Positions 49,949-63,461 of a DNA stretch of 64,000 bases are shown here, one piece after another. The notes beneath the pieces were generated by a model, which saw only the letters and a program-made list of their open reading frames with translations, ran no database searches and was not told where the DNA came from. The stretch spans positions 5,514,518 through 5,578,517 of the forward strand of contig NW_006917091.1 in assembly GCF_000516985.1 (NCBI RefSeq), in the 5' to 3' direction. How positions within the stretch are numbered: the first letter of the stretch is position 1; every line of letters begins with the position of its first letter. This DNA is from Pestalotiopsis fici W106-1 (taxonomy: Eukaryota; Ascomycota; Sordariomycetes; Amphisphaeriales; Sporocadaceae). A program made the position numbers and the translations under genes.

Positions 49949-50044
49949 TACTGTCATATAAACCCTAAGTTATTCCGGAATAAATAATCTAGTTAGCCTA
50001 CATGATATCACAACCAATAGCCTCCGAAACCCAGCATTCTCGTC

Positions 50045-50424
50045 TCATTCTGCTGTTTCTTCATCATCGGGATCCAGGTCAACAAGGACCTCATTCTTCG
50101 AATAAGCACCCGATATATGGTCTACTACACTAACAAATTCAGTGGTTTGGTACATATGAAAAGACAGTCCAGCGACCTGCTGAAAAGTGTCTGAGAGCTC
50201 ACGTATGCTCCCTCATGTTAGCAAATTTTACGTTTCTCAAGTTGTTTAAGGCAAAGCGGACGGGATGCCGAGTTTTCTAAAACTTATGGTCGTACATGCT
50301 TAATATAATGAATAATAAATTATATATACCTGGGTAGGCACCGAGACGTTGGTATAAATCACGAGCAATCAGTATTCTGCTGTCATCAGGCGCAATACGA
50401 AGGAGTTTCTTGGAGACCGGATGC
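50045..50424 (-). pseudogene. Possible two-exon gene fragment, unrecognised
   Basis: On the minus strand, 50,330-50,424 reads 'KKLLRIAPDDSRILIARD' and ends at a GT donor. A second frame about 50,045-50,212 reads 'TFQQVAGLSFHMYQTTEFV' and ends 'DPDDEETAE' with TGA. Both look protein-like in composition, but I see no start codon or matching acceptor. Function is unknown. Confidence 0.22.
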
Positions 50425-50529
50425 TATTGATGTCATTCAATCATGATGAAGCTTTTATCCATTCAAATATACTCTATTGAGCAATCTAGCGCAGGTCCTT
50501 GCAAGGTTGCCGTTCAACAGCATTACTTT

Positions 50530-51804
50530 CTAGACAAGATCCGTGGCCGAGATCTCCTTTCTCACCACAATGGCATCGAGATCGTCCAGTCTCGAGAACT
50601 TGCCCTCGGACGTGATGCTCACCATGGTGTAGTGACCTGGCAGGTCTGGCCGGTATGCCCTCGGTATGCTATTGTTCCTCTCCTTGTGATACTCGAGACT
50701 GCCGCTCTTGGCCGAGGCGTCCATGGGATGCGAAGAGGCCTGTCCGGTCCGGATCTTGCGGAACAGCGGTTTCAAGGTGGCGAGGCACGAGGCCGAGAGT
50801 CCGGCGCCAATCTCCACGGTGCTCCAGATGCCGAGATCGGTGAACTCGTACAGGTAGTCTGGGCTGATGAGGAAGGCTGGAGCGTATGGAATTCGTACAA
50901 TGGAGGCGATGGATGCTCTGAGGAAAGTACGTCAGTCAGAAGTGCAAAATCGAGCTGCAGAATTATATAGTACTAACATTGATCCGATAGCCAAGACGAC
51001 ATAGGTCGTGATCTTGAGTTTTCTCTCCATCTTCAGATTCCACAGGACCGTCGCTGGCACAATGGCCAAGATCCAGTCCACGAGGACGTTGAGGAATGCC
51101 GCGATATACGTCGGTATGGTCCCCAGCAGCTTGTTATTGCAGTGTGTCTTGTCTGTCGGTTCGACGCCGTAGCGCAGCCATTCGTGCTCAATCGGATGGC
51201 ACGAGTTGATATTGAGGATAGCATAGAAGAGGCTGTAGACACCAATAACACCCATGATGATCCACAATGTCTATTTTCGTTGCGTAAGAAACACTGACAA
51301 TCTAGACAAGAGGGCATGAATGGGGATAAACTTACAATATTATGCCACCGCTGCCTTGTACACACGCGGGTCAGGAAAATGCCGACAACCAATTTTGTCA
51401 TTCCCGACACCAGGATATAGAACGTAATGGCGATCCAGCGCCACATGATGGCCATTGGCCTTTGCTCGAGCGGCACATCGACGACATGGGAACAGAGGCC
51501 GTACGAAATAGAAACCAAGGCGCAAGTGGTGAAGGCAATGTAGAACAACTGATGAAAGGATTCCCGAGTCAGCGCATCTGCTTCGATAACACGAACAAGA
51601 TTCACACGCAAGTCTCCCGACATCAAGATTTACTAAAGAAAGAAAGATAAATCTTACATATGTCGCCACTGCCAGCCAATCCTCGACTGCAAACTTGCGC
51701 ACAATAAACGCCCTAGTATATACGCGCGCCGCGATACTGATGGTGCAGGCAACTAAAAAGGCGATCAAGACGCCCTGGAACTGCGGCGCTCGCGTATCTC
51801 CCAT
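50530..51804 (-). CDS. PTH11-like / fungal rhodopsin-domain membrane protein
   Basis: Four exons read on the minus strand: 51,658-51,804, 51,336-51,548, 50,978-51,270 and 50,530-50,917. The introns are 109, 65 and 60 bp, all GT-AG and all frame-consistent; product 346 residues. About seven hydrophobic segments, beginning 'VLIAFLVACTISIAARVY' and 'EDWLAVATY'. Conserved features: 'CHPIEHEW' and 'KTHCNN' (the loop Cys pair), 'LNVLVDWILAIVPATVLWNLKM', and 'GIWSTVEIGAGLSASCLATLKPL', which define the fungal integral-membrane rhodopsin domain. The C-terminal tail is Ser-rich and cytosolic. Family members include the appressorial PTH11 receptor, but most have no known ligand. No extracellular CFEM domain is present. 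Confidence 0.88.
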
Positions 51805-54800
51805 GGTGGCGATGACGACGATGATTTTCTTGTGCTTTCTTTTTCTCTTCCAGCAAGCAGAGATCCTTGATTATTGAAGTTCGAAGATCTTCGCCGAGAC
51901 TAGATATTCTCGTTCATGGCACACACGTATACACACACACACACACACAATATGAATGTGGCGAGGAGGAGTTGAATTACGACAGTAAAAAAGAGAAAAC
52001 GATACACATATGGCGCGAAACCGAATCGTCTCATGATTTCGGACATTTTTTTGGTATTTAATATCGAACGTCTATCTGTATACAGACAAGACCCTCGTCC
52101 GGAATGGGGTGGGTGGGTTGGACTTCCCAGACAAGACTTATGCACTCTCCGCGGGGGGTGGACGCAACTCGGGCGCGCGGGTTTAATGCAAGACTCTAGA
52201 GCACGGAAGGTCAGAGAGCTAAGGTCATGGGGGGGTGGGTATCGACCGTAGCATCTCTTGGTTCGCGGCGGAGAACTCGAAAGCCAAGCGAGCCCAGTCA
52301 TGGAATGATATGAAGAGAAATATGTCTGGCGTTTTTCGGTGGTGGTTGTCCCCATTGGAGGTGTAGGTGTGTCGTTTTTGCTGTGTACATAGTGTATTGG
52401 TAATGACTCTTGCTCCCGCCCAGAATGAGGTCGGACGGCCGGCGCTTGGGCTATCGGGGCTGGGCCTTTCGACAGGGTGCTTGGGCCGACGACTATACAA
52501 TTGCGGCAAGTCGGCCGATGCGAGATTGGGTTAAAATTATGGAAACTTGGAGCTGGACTTGGTCGGCCAGCCTCTATCTACCCACACATATTCATCTTAA
52601 AGACTGCTGTGTGCAAGTCCACCACCTCTTCTTTTGCTCTCTTGTCCTTTGAACATCAGATGAGACTTCTCCGATATCCGTTCCCACCCCCCGCAAAAAA
52701 TTGCTTCCCGTCGGACCCCTTGTTAGTATTGCCCAGGTTCTCTCACCCTTGTGCACATCTTTTTACCCCCCACCCAGCATTGTATGCAAGGCATAGATAT
52801 TTATCTGTCTCGGATAACGCGAGTGTCCACAAAATAATGCTCGTCGCCAGATCTTGAGGTGCCACGGTTCAAAATATGTACAGACTGACCGTGCGCGTCG
52901 AACAAACGATGTCATAGCAATGACGAAGGCGGTTATTGCAAAGACAATCTTTTTGACGATCAACTACTCGGCAATCTGTCTTTTAATTCAAGTAGTAGAC
53001 AGATTCTGAGGCAGACAAGACATGTGCGGAGTTTTGACCGCATCGGCGGAATACTACAGAAAAACACACATCAACGGGCCATAGGTATTAGATGGTATGC
53101 CTGCCTGGTAACCTGGAAACTCTTCAGCGCATATATTCGTCACCCGTCTCGTAATCAAATGCATCTTCAACCGGAACTAGCACTTCGACTATTGGCTGAA
53201 ACCCCTGGCAAGTGTAGATTACTTCGCCTAGGTAGCCGAGGCCAGCTCGACGGTTTCAGTGTTCAAGCCACATGTTGCGTGTGTTATTTGCTAAAAGAAA
53301 ATGCGCGTGGGAGATATATTTCAATGTATTGGTTCTTGACAAAGTCCAAACTCCGCTCTTCAACGGGCTTCAGTATAACCGTTGGAGGACCGTGCCACAT
53401 TGACAGAGGGCTGGAGAGGAGAAAGCGTCAAGTCATGATTGATTTCATGACGCGGTCCGTTCGAGGGCAGCAGGGGTGTCTCCCTGGTTTCTCTCGGCCA
53501 GCGAACCGATAAAAACCGGGGGTGCTTGCTTATATTGCAGACGAGAAGTCTACAGCTTCGACTTCATGTGCAGCAGACTTGATTCTCGTTTGTGCTCGCT
53601 TGTTTTTCAGCCCGTCTCAAGATATCAATGTGCATATCTAGGATAGGTAAGATACGGCTCCCCCGAGACGGACGCTCTCAGAGCTTTCAAAGCATTCTCC
53701 GCATTCGCTCTACCGGCATGCGCAACCACCACCACGGCCTTCAAAGCATTACCCCTCGCATGATAGAGGCCGAGGCGTGAAACCACATGCTCACTCTGGC
53801 TTGGTGCCTTAGTTGGGGACACCAATGTAACCCTTCTAGAAGACGATACCGTCGAATCCCCGGCCCAAGCTCCGGGTCGTGGTCTCTGTTACACCACGGA
53901 CGGACCGTCGAGCTCCAGCACCTGGAAATCGACAATCCCTCTCTCTGATCGACGTGGGATTGTGCCAAACTTAGCAAACTAAGAAGGCCTACCTCCTACC
54001 TAGGCAGGTAATGTTGCAAGCCGTCTATCGATCCCACGATCAAATGACAGGCTGGAAACGGCAATGCTTGGTATCTTCGGGAGCCTGCCGAACGTGGTAT
54101 TCATGGATTTTAGATTGCTGATCAGTTTTTCTTTTTTCATTCTTTCAAGTCGTCGACTATTTCTTTATCAAGACTTTCAAGTCTTACCTTTGCACACAGT
54201 TGCCATTACAAATGCTCGAGTACTTCGTACTGCAGCATCAGAACTGTTTACTACACAGCACCTAGCATGCATACAGGTCATGGCGATCGCGTTCGAGGAC
54301 GTTATCTCCATCCTGTGGGAAGAAGTCTTGTCGCGCTACAGCTTGCTGTCATGATTCACTTACCAAAGTTGGCAGAGGGAAAAGGTTGAGACATGATATG
54401 CGAGGCATCTGTGCAGACGGCACTTTCATGTCACTATCCTGGATAAGAATGGTCGCATGCTGTGCAACAACCCTCTACCTAAACTTGGGGTAAGGTGCTG
54501 CTAATATAAACCTTGAAGCCAGACTGGAGGAGCTCCAATGCCAAGATTCGCGAGACGCTGAAGGAGATGCCCCGAAGAATGGAAGTCATGGGCGGTGAGT
54601 TTTGGCAGATGAAAAGCGCCGCAAATTGCCATATGATACATGTTTCAAGCATCAGCCTCTGAAGCGTGACAAGCAACTCGGCGCCGCACGGAATCAAGTA
54701 CATGTAAAGGCTTCACTATCAGACGAAGCATTTGGGGAAACATTTGGTAATAAACAATGCATTATTGTCCTCATTGGAGGTAATATAACTCGATCCTATC

Positions 54801-55062
54801 CACTGTGATCAAGGTGAATACACCCAGAAAGTCGTTAAGCGCAACATTGTGCGCAAGTCAACGCCGTTTCATTGATATCCCAAACCCTTTTCTGTCTCGA
54901 GTTGAACTTCAAATGCTCCAGCGCCAATCGCTAGCCTCAAGTACTACTATTGAGTCCTCCTGGAAACATGCTGCCAAAAATTCCATGCGCCCGTCCGCCT
55001 GACAGGACTCTACGCCTTGTGCTCATCGCCTCATTACTGCTAGGTGATCCACCTTCTAGCGA
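51805..55062. other. 3.3-kb intergenic region
   Basis: No supported gene. It holds an (AC)n microsatellite at 51,931-51,949, pyrimidine-rich stretches near 52,600-52,760 and 'cctacctaggcagg' near 53,995. Open frames here, such as 53,024-53,512, have no recognisable domain and no coding-like neighbours. Probably the long promoter/5' UTR of the PTH11-like gene and the tricalbin 3' end. Confidence 0.5.
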
Positions 55063-58000
55063 CTAACTAGGCGTGCCCTCCCGGCTGGGTCTGCTCTCCT
55101 TCTTAGATAAGAAGCTTCGACGCATTCCGCTCGTGCTCTTCGGGCTGTCGGCTGTCAGGGACGACGCAGCCTCGGCGAAGGAACTCTTGATTACAACCGT
55201 TCCAGAGCCAACACTGATCTCCTTCTCAGCAGAGCCTTGGTCGCTCACAAAGAAGAGGGCTTCACCAAAATCGTCGTCGCTTCCAAATGTATGATGTCCC
55301 TTAACTTCCACGCGGAATTGCGTGTCGGCAGTACAAGCATGCTTGAACGTTTCGTTGAATTCAATCTGTCCAGATGGCGACTCGTGGTGCTTCGTCTTTC
55401 CAACAGTCCTCTCCCTGGGAGTTAGTTGGCGGATAAGGACGAACACATCAGCTGATGGTGGAAACCCTGATGCTGATATGATTTGGAACGTGGCAGTACC
55501 AGCTCCAGCACCACCCGGCGCCAGACTGGCCACGGACATACCACCAGCACTGACAACTCGGTGGTGGCCTGGACCCTCTGAGGAACTTGGGGGTGTGCGT
55601 GGTGGTGCGCCGCCGTCAAAGCCCAGCCCGCTGGTCCTCCTTAGACCAATGCCAGGCCCTAAAGCTGGAGAACCGCCACCATTCTCGACGATGGTTGGAA
55701 TATCGGAGCTGGTGGGAGTCAGGGCTGAACCGTTCTCATCATCCTTCTTGCGACCGGTGAAACCTCGCTTGATGAAGCTGGCACCCTTGCCAACTCCATG
55801 GCCGACTACGCCGGCAACTGCAGCGCCACCCTTGATGGGGGCACCGGCGACACCAGTCACTATTCTTCCTGGGCCACCAAACGTGCCAGAAAAGGTACCG
55901 GTACCCAGACGAGAGCGCGTCACATAATCAGGGCGGAATAGCAGCCTCAGCCTGATGGATCCCGATTTGCCGTCCAGAAGCAGCTTAACTTCCTTTGCCT
56001 TGAACGGGTCCAAGTGCTCAAGATTGATGCTAGCTCCACCCAAGAAGTCGGGCTTATCCGCAAAGTCGTAGTCGTAGACCTTGACATTGAATTTGGCCGC
56101 CGTTCGCGACGGTACCGGCATCTCAAAGTACTCGTTCCAGGTAGGATTAAGTGTCTTCTTGACGGTTTTGGTCTTGAACACATCTTGTCCATTGAACTCA
56201 AACTTGGCATACGGATCACTCTTGCCGTTCGAGTCTGCAGCAGGCAGGTCTGTTGCGTCAAGAACGTCCACACGTAGGTTGCCCATGTTGTTGATACTCT
56301 CGCTGGGGTCGAGATGCATCTTTACTGGGATGTACTTCAAGCTAACCTTGATGAAAGTCTCTCGGTTCTCTTCATCCTTCAGTTTAAGAATAGTGGGGTT
56401 GTTCTGTAAAGGGTCAGCAATGATGTGGTCCAAGTCGAGAATACTGTACTTACCAGGCACTGCTTGAGGGTATCAAGTGTGTTGCCAGCGAGGCGTGCAA
56501 TAGTGTGGTCCTCATCTCTCTCCTCGCCTGGCTTTTCGCGCTTCTCTCGGACCTTGAGAGTAAGGCGCGAAAACTCGAGTTCACGGATGAAGCAATCGCC
56601 AATCTCGTCAAATTTGAAACTCTTTGACTTGGCTGTTCCGGAAACATAAGACGGGTGGACCATGTCATCAACATAAACCTCCAAGTGTGTACCATGCTTT
56701 GGCATCTGGCCTTCCATGAGCTTGAAAATGAGGAAACCCGACTCGTGCTTCAGAAGTTCTTCTGGGTTCAAGTGAACCTTGGGCACTTGTAGCGGTTGAT
56801 CGCGCGACTTGCGTCCAGCAGTGGAAGGCGTAGTTGGAGACTTGGGCATTGTGGGCGTGACTGGAGTTGCGGGTTCCAATTGAGATGTGTTCGTAGTAGT
56901 GCGCTCCAAAGGTGTGATCTTGCCAGCTTCTGCAGATCGAGGGATATCGAGTGACTGCTTTACGACAGGCGCTGCAGCGGCTTCTTCCTCTTCCTCCTCT
57001 TCGTCCTCTGGATCAGCAACATTGAGGCAGGGATAGAATGCAGTAGTGTAGCACAGGACACCCTTGGGAACACCCTTTCCATGAATTCTTAGGCCATCTT
57101 CGTGCAATGTCTTCTTATCGTGGACCATGTACTCGCCGCTCTCGTCCTGAACGACGTAATCGCTGGCCGAGAGTTCAATGAGACCAAGGCTGCGGTCTTT
57201 GCCCATCTTCTCGGCATCCATGACGTCCAAAGTGAGTCTGTCACGGGGCGAGTGGATGGGAACGTAGATGATCTCATCCCACTCTGGGCTGAGAGTATTG
57301 CGGTGCACAACGGTTCGTCCCTTCTCAATTCCAGATACAACCACACGAACGTAAGGGTCCGACTTGCCCATAGTCTCGAAATTACGAAGTTCGCGAGCTT
57401 TCTTAAAGTGCAGTCGCATGACACCGATCGGGGTCTGATAACCGCCACTTCCAGCCAAGACACCAGACAATGCCACGGGTTTCCACTGTGCAGTGACCTT
57501 GACACGACCGCTCTTGGCACCTGAAAGGAGGAACCAATCTTTACCTTGAGCAGACATTTCCAAGAGGTCGTCCAGTTTGATGTTGTGAGCTCCAATCAGT
57601 TGATCTCCAGCCAGTTCACGGTCATCCTTGATGGCCAGGCCAAGCTCGGCCTTCTTGCGATCGGTGATGAGCATCTCCTTGGAGCCGTTGTCCCAAATGG
57701 GGTTGTTGGTGCGCTTAAGTTTCTTGGTGGTATGGATAACCTTTCTGTTGAGCAGGAGCTCGGCATAGGGGTTGAGCAAGCCAACCAAACTCTTTGTGCC
57801 GTCGAGGTCTTTGGCCTGCTCGACGGTGTAGCGCAGAATACCAGTGTTAGACTCGGGAGGTGGCTCCAGTGAGCCATCCTCAAGTTTCTTCGGCTCGAGA
57901 ACTGGGAAAAAGCGAATATCAGCGGAAACGATACCGCGAGCCTTGCCGTTTCCAATAACTTCGAGACGTTGGTTCTCATGGACTGGCAACTCTTCAATAT

Positions 58001-59684
58001 GCTCCAGCTTGAATGATGCCACACCAAGTTCCTTGTCTTTCCGAATTTCATTGTAATCGTAAACCATCAGGTCCAAAGAGTCATTGAAAGATGTGATGAT
58101 AACATAGTGAACCTCATTCCACTTTGGATTCGGCGTATCCTTGATGGTCTTGGTCCGCGCAATCTCAGAGCGCCTGTTCAGGGTCAGAGAAACATAAGGA
58201 TCAGGATTGCCGGAAAAGTTATCAGGGTTCTTTAGGCCTTGGGCACCGTGGAGGGTGACAGCAACGACACCGATAGCTTGGTCGACTGGTGTTCCAGCCA
58301 ACATCTTGGCGACCTCGATGGGGAACACATTGGGGTGGTACATCATAGGAGCAAGATTGCCGTGGATCTGCTCTAGAATGAAGCCTTCCAATCCAGGGAT
58401 GAAGTTGATGTCAAAGCCAAATGTGTCACCACCCAGCGGCTTGCAGACGTAGTCGATAACTGGGCGTTCTGTGAAACACATCTCAACCTTTTCAATGTGA
58501 GGAAAGGGGATTTGCAGCTTCATTTTGAGACGCATGATGCCTGAGAAGGACATGTCTTCGACAATAACGTCCAGACCCTTGCTGATCATAGCTTTGCCCA
58601 CACGGATTTCCAGCACCACCTTGGGATTGACCTTGTTCTTGACCTGGCGGGCAGTCATGTCGGCCGTATCGTTGGGCGTGAAGCTGAACCTCCAGTCCAT
58701 GAGGACCGTGTCGTCCTCTTCCTTGGGGTAAGTCTTGACGTGCTCCATCCGTGGAGGCTTTGAGCCTAGCGTGAACGTCTTGAGTTTCAGGCTGTCGAGG
58801 AACGAAGGCGTTGCGGAGCTTAGGACCTGATCAACAGCGTTGATGATGGTCTCTGCAAGCACAGGTTGGTAGATTGGCCAGAATTTGAGCATGAAAGCAT
58901 TGATCCACTCGAGTGATTCCGTGTCGCTGTCCAGTCTCTTGAGGCCCATTTCGCGCGTGATGTCATCGCGGAAGTTACGACGAACACGTCGCAGCGAGGT
59001 ACGGTAGTAGGTCGAACAGATGGCCATGACGATGAAAACCCAAGCCAGTCCACCGCCTAGCACGGCAACTAGCCAGGAGGCGAGACAGGCGAAGATGATG
59101 ACTCCGGCATTGTGGTACCAATCTCCATAGAACTTGTCGGGAATTTTTCCCTCTACCCATGTCTGGTGATCCAGGAGACTTTCACCCTCGAGAACGCTCT
59201 CGTGCGGCCACCCAAATTGTGATGTCCACCCGACTTTGGCGGCCAATGCTTCTTTATCTTCCTGGTTTTCTGCTGAGTGTCCTCCCTCTTCAGAATCGAC
59301 ATCGACCGCGGTAGCCTTGGAGGCTGCTGGGAGGTAATCGGCTTTGACACCACCGTCATCGGCATCGGTCGCTACTGCTACGGCTTGGTGTTTTCGGTGA
59401 AGATTCAAATCATCGGGGCGATTCTAGATTCGTGACCAGTCAGTAATTGAAGGTGGCAGATTTTTCAGGGGTGTCTGTCGAGGTCGGCTTACAGCTCTGA
59501 TCTGCCGCCTCTTTTCCTCGGGACTGGCGTCCGGGTCAAAGGAGTAGGCAGTCACGCCGGCATTTCTGCTCTCCTCCACCATCTTCTTCTGGGCATCCTC
59601 GCTGGTGACTGAGGAATCAGGGTTGCCTGCAGCCTCAATGGCGCCCTGCTGCTTGAGCTCGAGGGCAGACTGTTCAGTTGCCAT
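55063..59684 (-). CDS. Tricalbin (ER-plasma membrane tether)
   Basis: Three exons, 59,493-59,684, 56,454-59,423 and 55,063-56,403, with introns of 69 and 50 bp; 1,500 residues, about the length of yeast Tcb3. A charged N-terminus leads to a hydrophobic hairpin at about 170-203 that anchors in the ER, then an SMP lipid-transfer domain (about 230-435) and C2 domains. The C2 starts are near 'IGVVAVTLHGAQGL', 'GILRYTVEQAKDL', 'IGVMRLHFKKAREL' with 'GKSDPYVRV', and 'GNLRVDVLDATDL' with 'GKSDPYAKF' (about 1,095-1,215). A last degenerate C2-like unit lies near 1,350-1,450. Acidic and Pro/Thr-rich linkers separate the third and fourth C2. By family, it tethers cortical ER to plasma membrane and binds lipid in a Ca2+-dependent way. 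The start is supported by exon 1. Confidence 0.93.
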
Positions 59685-61945
59685 TTTTGCTTGTTAATGC
59701 TGCAGAAGCAGCTCGATTCGCAGTCAGGCCAGTGGTAGAGAGTAACGGTCCTTTGGAGAGTAGCTAGTAGTGATCGATGGAGATACTGTGCACGTTGTGG
59801 ACAGCTCCTAATACAGCTTGCGTAATTCGGAGAGGTCGCAAAGTAGGATATACGGTCCGGGTCCGAGGTTGGCGTTGTAAGGTGTTCGCAAATGATACGT
59901 ATGTGGTTTGTTGGCCCGTTTTGGTTGCTAGCTCGGAGCTGGTATGAGCTTGTCGACGTGAATCACAGCCCACACATGAGTCGCAATGACGGAACTGACA
60001 ACTGAGCAATTGGGATCCCGGTCCTACGGTGGAAAGGACAGGTTTGATCGCCAATGGGTCTCGACGAGGGAGGGACGGGGCGTAGTCGACGCGCTTGACA
60101 TACAACAAAACACACACACAGAGGGGGAGGAGAGAGGGAGCGAAGGGGGGCGGAAAAAATGAGGTTAGGATGGAAAGGTTAAAAGAGATGGGAAAGAGAG
60201 GCTGGTCATGATACTAGTAGTATTGGGACGACACCTCAAGTAGATTACTACCACATCAATTACCGTACCCGTACCCAGGCACAGCAGCAGAATTGGAACA
60301 GGCGCAGCGCCAAGGATGGATATGGATGGAAAGGTTGAGTGGTCGGCCGATCTGGCTACCTTGGTCCTTACCTAGGTACGTATGTTGGCACTAGACTGCC
60401 AGGCGGTACAGGAAGCAATTCGATAGTGTAGAAAAAGACGATAATGAGCTCATAGGCCGGGGGACCGAAGGAGGACGCCAATGCAGACGCTGCAGCAGAA
60501 TCACCTTCTATGGGGGGTCACTAATGTAGAGGGCAGACAGCTGATGCAACACCAAAATCCAGGAAATTTGGCCATCATAGCTGGGCAGCTCTCACAAACT
60601 GTGCCGTTCCAACTGGCTGGCGAGGCAGCTTGGGATACCTGGCGAGCCAATCATTCGGCTTAGCTGTCCATTTTACCAGGGAAAGCTCAGCGCCCCCAAA
60701 GGACACCTCCAGCTTATCCCAGCCTGTGGAGCCAAACTACGTAATGCTACTCTGATGGAAGCTCCAAAGAAGCGGGCACCCGAGATGAGGAGCCGAATCA
60801 AACTCTCAAAATCCAATTTGCGACAAGTTACAACTTGAACACACTTCTTGAACTCTGTGCTCCCTCTACAAACTACTACTTGCTACACAGCCACCCAGCA
60901 CTGAGCAGCGCACTAAAACGGTACCTGGCTAAAATACATACTAACATTCCCCCTCCCTCCCCTCCCAAACTCCTGTCCCAGCCACCACCAAGGATTTCGA
61001 ACATTGGCACTGAACATTGTGGCACTGGGGTTTGCCTAGCTTTTTCTCGTCGCCCTTCGAAGTTCGTGGGGCATCTCCAGGCTGGAGCCTTTCATGTTTC
61101 AATGTCCTTTTATGGTTGTAATGTACCTGTTTCATGCCGAGCCACAATTGATCTTAAAACCCAGGCGGTCCAATTTCCACAGCAGTAGGGATATATCATA
61201 CTACTAGATTCCACAGTTCATAATTGAACAACACCTGATATGCAACCCGATGCGGTCGACGTGCAATCATTATGTATCAATGCCGTGCATAGATAAAAAT
61301 CCTACTTGTGTCAAGTCGTGCAAGTGTGACTTCAGCCACTTTTCCGCACCCGATTTGTCTGACTCGATAGCGTCGGCAATCGCTAACCCAGTTGTTGACC
61401 AACTACTGTAGGTCCCTGGCTAGCGGACCAGCCACGCTATATATGCTGGTTCGCCCATCATACTATTGAACAATGAATATCGTGAACCACATGTTTTGCC
61501 AATCGTATTTTTAAGAAACGACCAGAGCATAACTCAATGCATGAAGCAATACATGCCATTGCAGGTACCGAATTTGCTGAGATGGCCCTGCATTCCATAA
61601 GATTGCAAATCTATCGAGCTTATATATAACCAGGGTCGTCATACTGCTGGGTATTCTATACTGCTACAATATGAAATGACGAGAATTTGCAGGTGGCCGT
61701 CTTGCCTAAATAGTCGGCAATATTGGGTCCCCAGTGGATCGGCACCCAATGATCTATGCGATCTGTCCCAGAGATCTCATTTGCTTTGTCGATCCTTTCT
61801 CTCGCGGCTCTTGCCGATACTGCCGGTAGCAAACCCTAGGTAGCTTTTGGTTACCAATAAATCCCCTATCTTGGCCCAGCAGACCGGCTGCGCCCCTCCT
61901 GAACCAGTCAGGCCATAGAGCGATTCAAAGGCCAACACTTTCTTG

Positions 61946-61976
<31 letters not shown>

Positions 61977-63461
61977 TACGTATAGAGGTCATAGCATTCA
62001 TCCTATTGGGCATGGAAGAAAAACCCAATTCATACCCCAGAAAAAAAATTGACAATGCAGACTTTAGAGAAAATTGATGGCTGTGGTGGGGTTGGCAGAA
62101 AGGTATGTACAGATAGTGAGTGTACTACTACGGAAGTATGTAACGCAGCATTGCAACACAACGGCCGTTTTCTTAGCTTCGGCTGTCGTTAGGTTGTTGG
62201 TTCCCTCCAAATGGCTACGGCCAGGCCGAGAGATGCGCCGGCGTCCTATCACCGAGACTCGGAGCAACTGGTATTGAGATACACAAATCAAGACTGCTGG
62301 AGGGACTGATGAGGAGTGCGCCGCGATGAAAAGCTCGCATGCTTTTGCTTCATTTGTATCAAGTGAGTACAAGAAAATAGCCGAGGCCAAGCAACATGGC
62401 TAGGAGAAAAGTTCTATCCCCGACATGCATCCCCATAGCTTGCTGTTCTACACCTATACCTTCCAAATATTCATGAGTTGCTACACTGTCTGCGAGATAG
62501 TATATATTCCGTCATTTATCAAGTGCGTATGCTATATTCATCTTTCCGCGCCGCGCGGATAAGCAAACGAGGCGATCGTCGCCCAGCATAACCCACATGT
62601 GGATCTGCAGCCTAGAATTGGAAGTTTTTTTTCCTTCTCGTCTCTCAGCCGCAACCCCGTAATGACAATCGCACTGCTACGTGCCTGTCCGAAATATGTC
62701 TCTCAGTATAAACAGGAGTGGATTCGATTACATCTCTACTGGGTCGCACTTAGGGTTTGGGCGGTCGCGAGAAATTATCATCTGTGAACAAGCAGTCACA
62801 GCTATTAAACTTTCTCACTACCACCATCAGCTTATGGCATGGCAATAAGATATGCTGGAAGTTTTCTCCACTCGTCAAACCACAACTCCTCCTGTCATCT
62901 GGTTTGACGATATAGTGCATTTCTCTAGAAGATACTCATTGAATGTATTGCCTTAAGTAGATCATGGATCATGATTGGTTGACGGATAATGGCCACCATC
63001 ATATCGGGCTCGGTGGTAGGCTACCAAAGAAGTGTAAAGAAGGAAACCGTCTTGCGTGCACTTGCGGTTATAAAAGGATTCATGGTTCTTGAAAACTTCC
63101 TAATGATCTTCTGGAAGTTTCATCGAGATGCTTCATCGATGAAAAGACCTTTGTAATCCACTCGGTCAAAGAGTGTTTACTACTGAGACTTCTGGAAACA
63201 ATTTGGTTTTCTTCCCATTGTCAAACCAGTTGTACCTTGTTCACTATGAGACATGTAGATTGACATAGAAATGTATGTATTAGGCCAAAGAGATTCGTGT
63301 CATTATAATAAGGTGATCGCATTATCGTTCTAGAGCTCACATTCCCGATCAACATCACACCATCAACAGCGACACTACATTCTCAGAGAAAACATCGACA
63401 TCCATTAGCTCATATAATTCTTGTGATCAACTCAGCGCTTACAAGTATCCGAATCATCAAT
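59685..63461. other. 3.8-kb intergenic region
   Basis: No supported gene between two divergently read genes. The tricalbin side (59,685-60,200) has 'cacacacacaga' and 'gagggagcgaagg' tracts typical of fungal leaders. A 28-bp T homopolymer lies at 61,946-61,973. Short frames such as 60,481-60,663 lack any family feature. Confidence 0.5.
61946..61973. repeat. 28-bp T homopolymer
   Basis: An uninterrupted T run in intergenic DNA, the same length as the A run at 38,912-38,939. No gene flanks it closely. Confidence 0.9.

Noticed and set aside
50443..50970. 175-residue plus-strand frame
   Set aside because: Antisense to the last exon of the PTH11-like gene, whose motifs are clear.
32288..51804. 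A secondary-metabolite or catabolic gene cluster
   Set aside because: No synthase, transporter, transcription factor or co-oriented pathway genes accompany the pectin lyase or tyrosinase.
53024..53512. 162-residue plus-strand frame in the 3.3-kb gap
   Set aside because: No domain, no membrane or secretion signal and no splice-compatible neighbours. Length alone is not enough.
55322..55927. 201-residue Pro-rich plus-strand frame
   Set aside because: Antisense to the Gly/Pro-rich tail of the tricalbin. A composition shadow.
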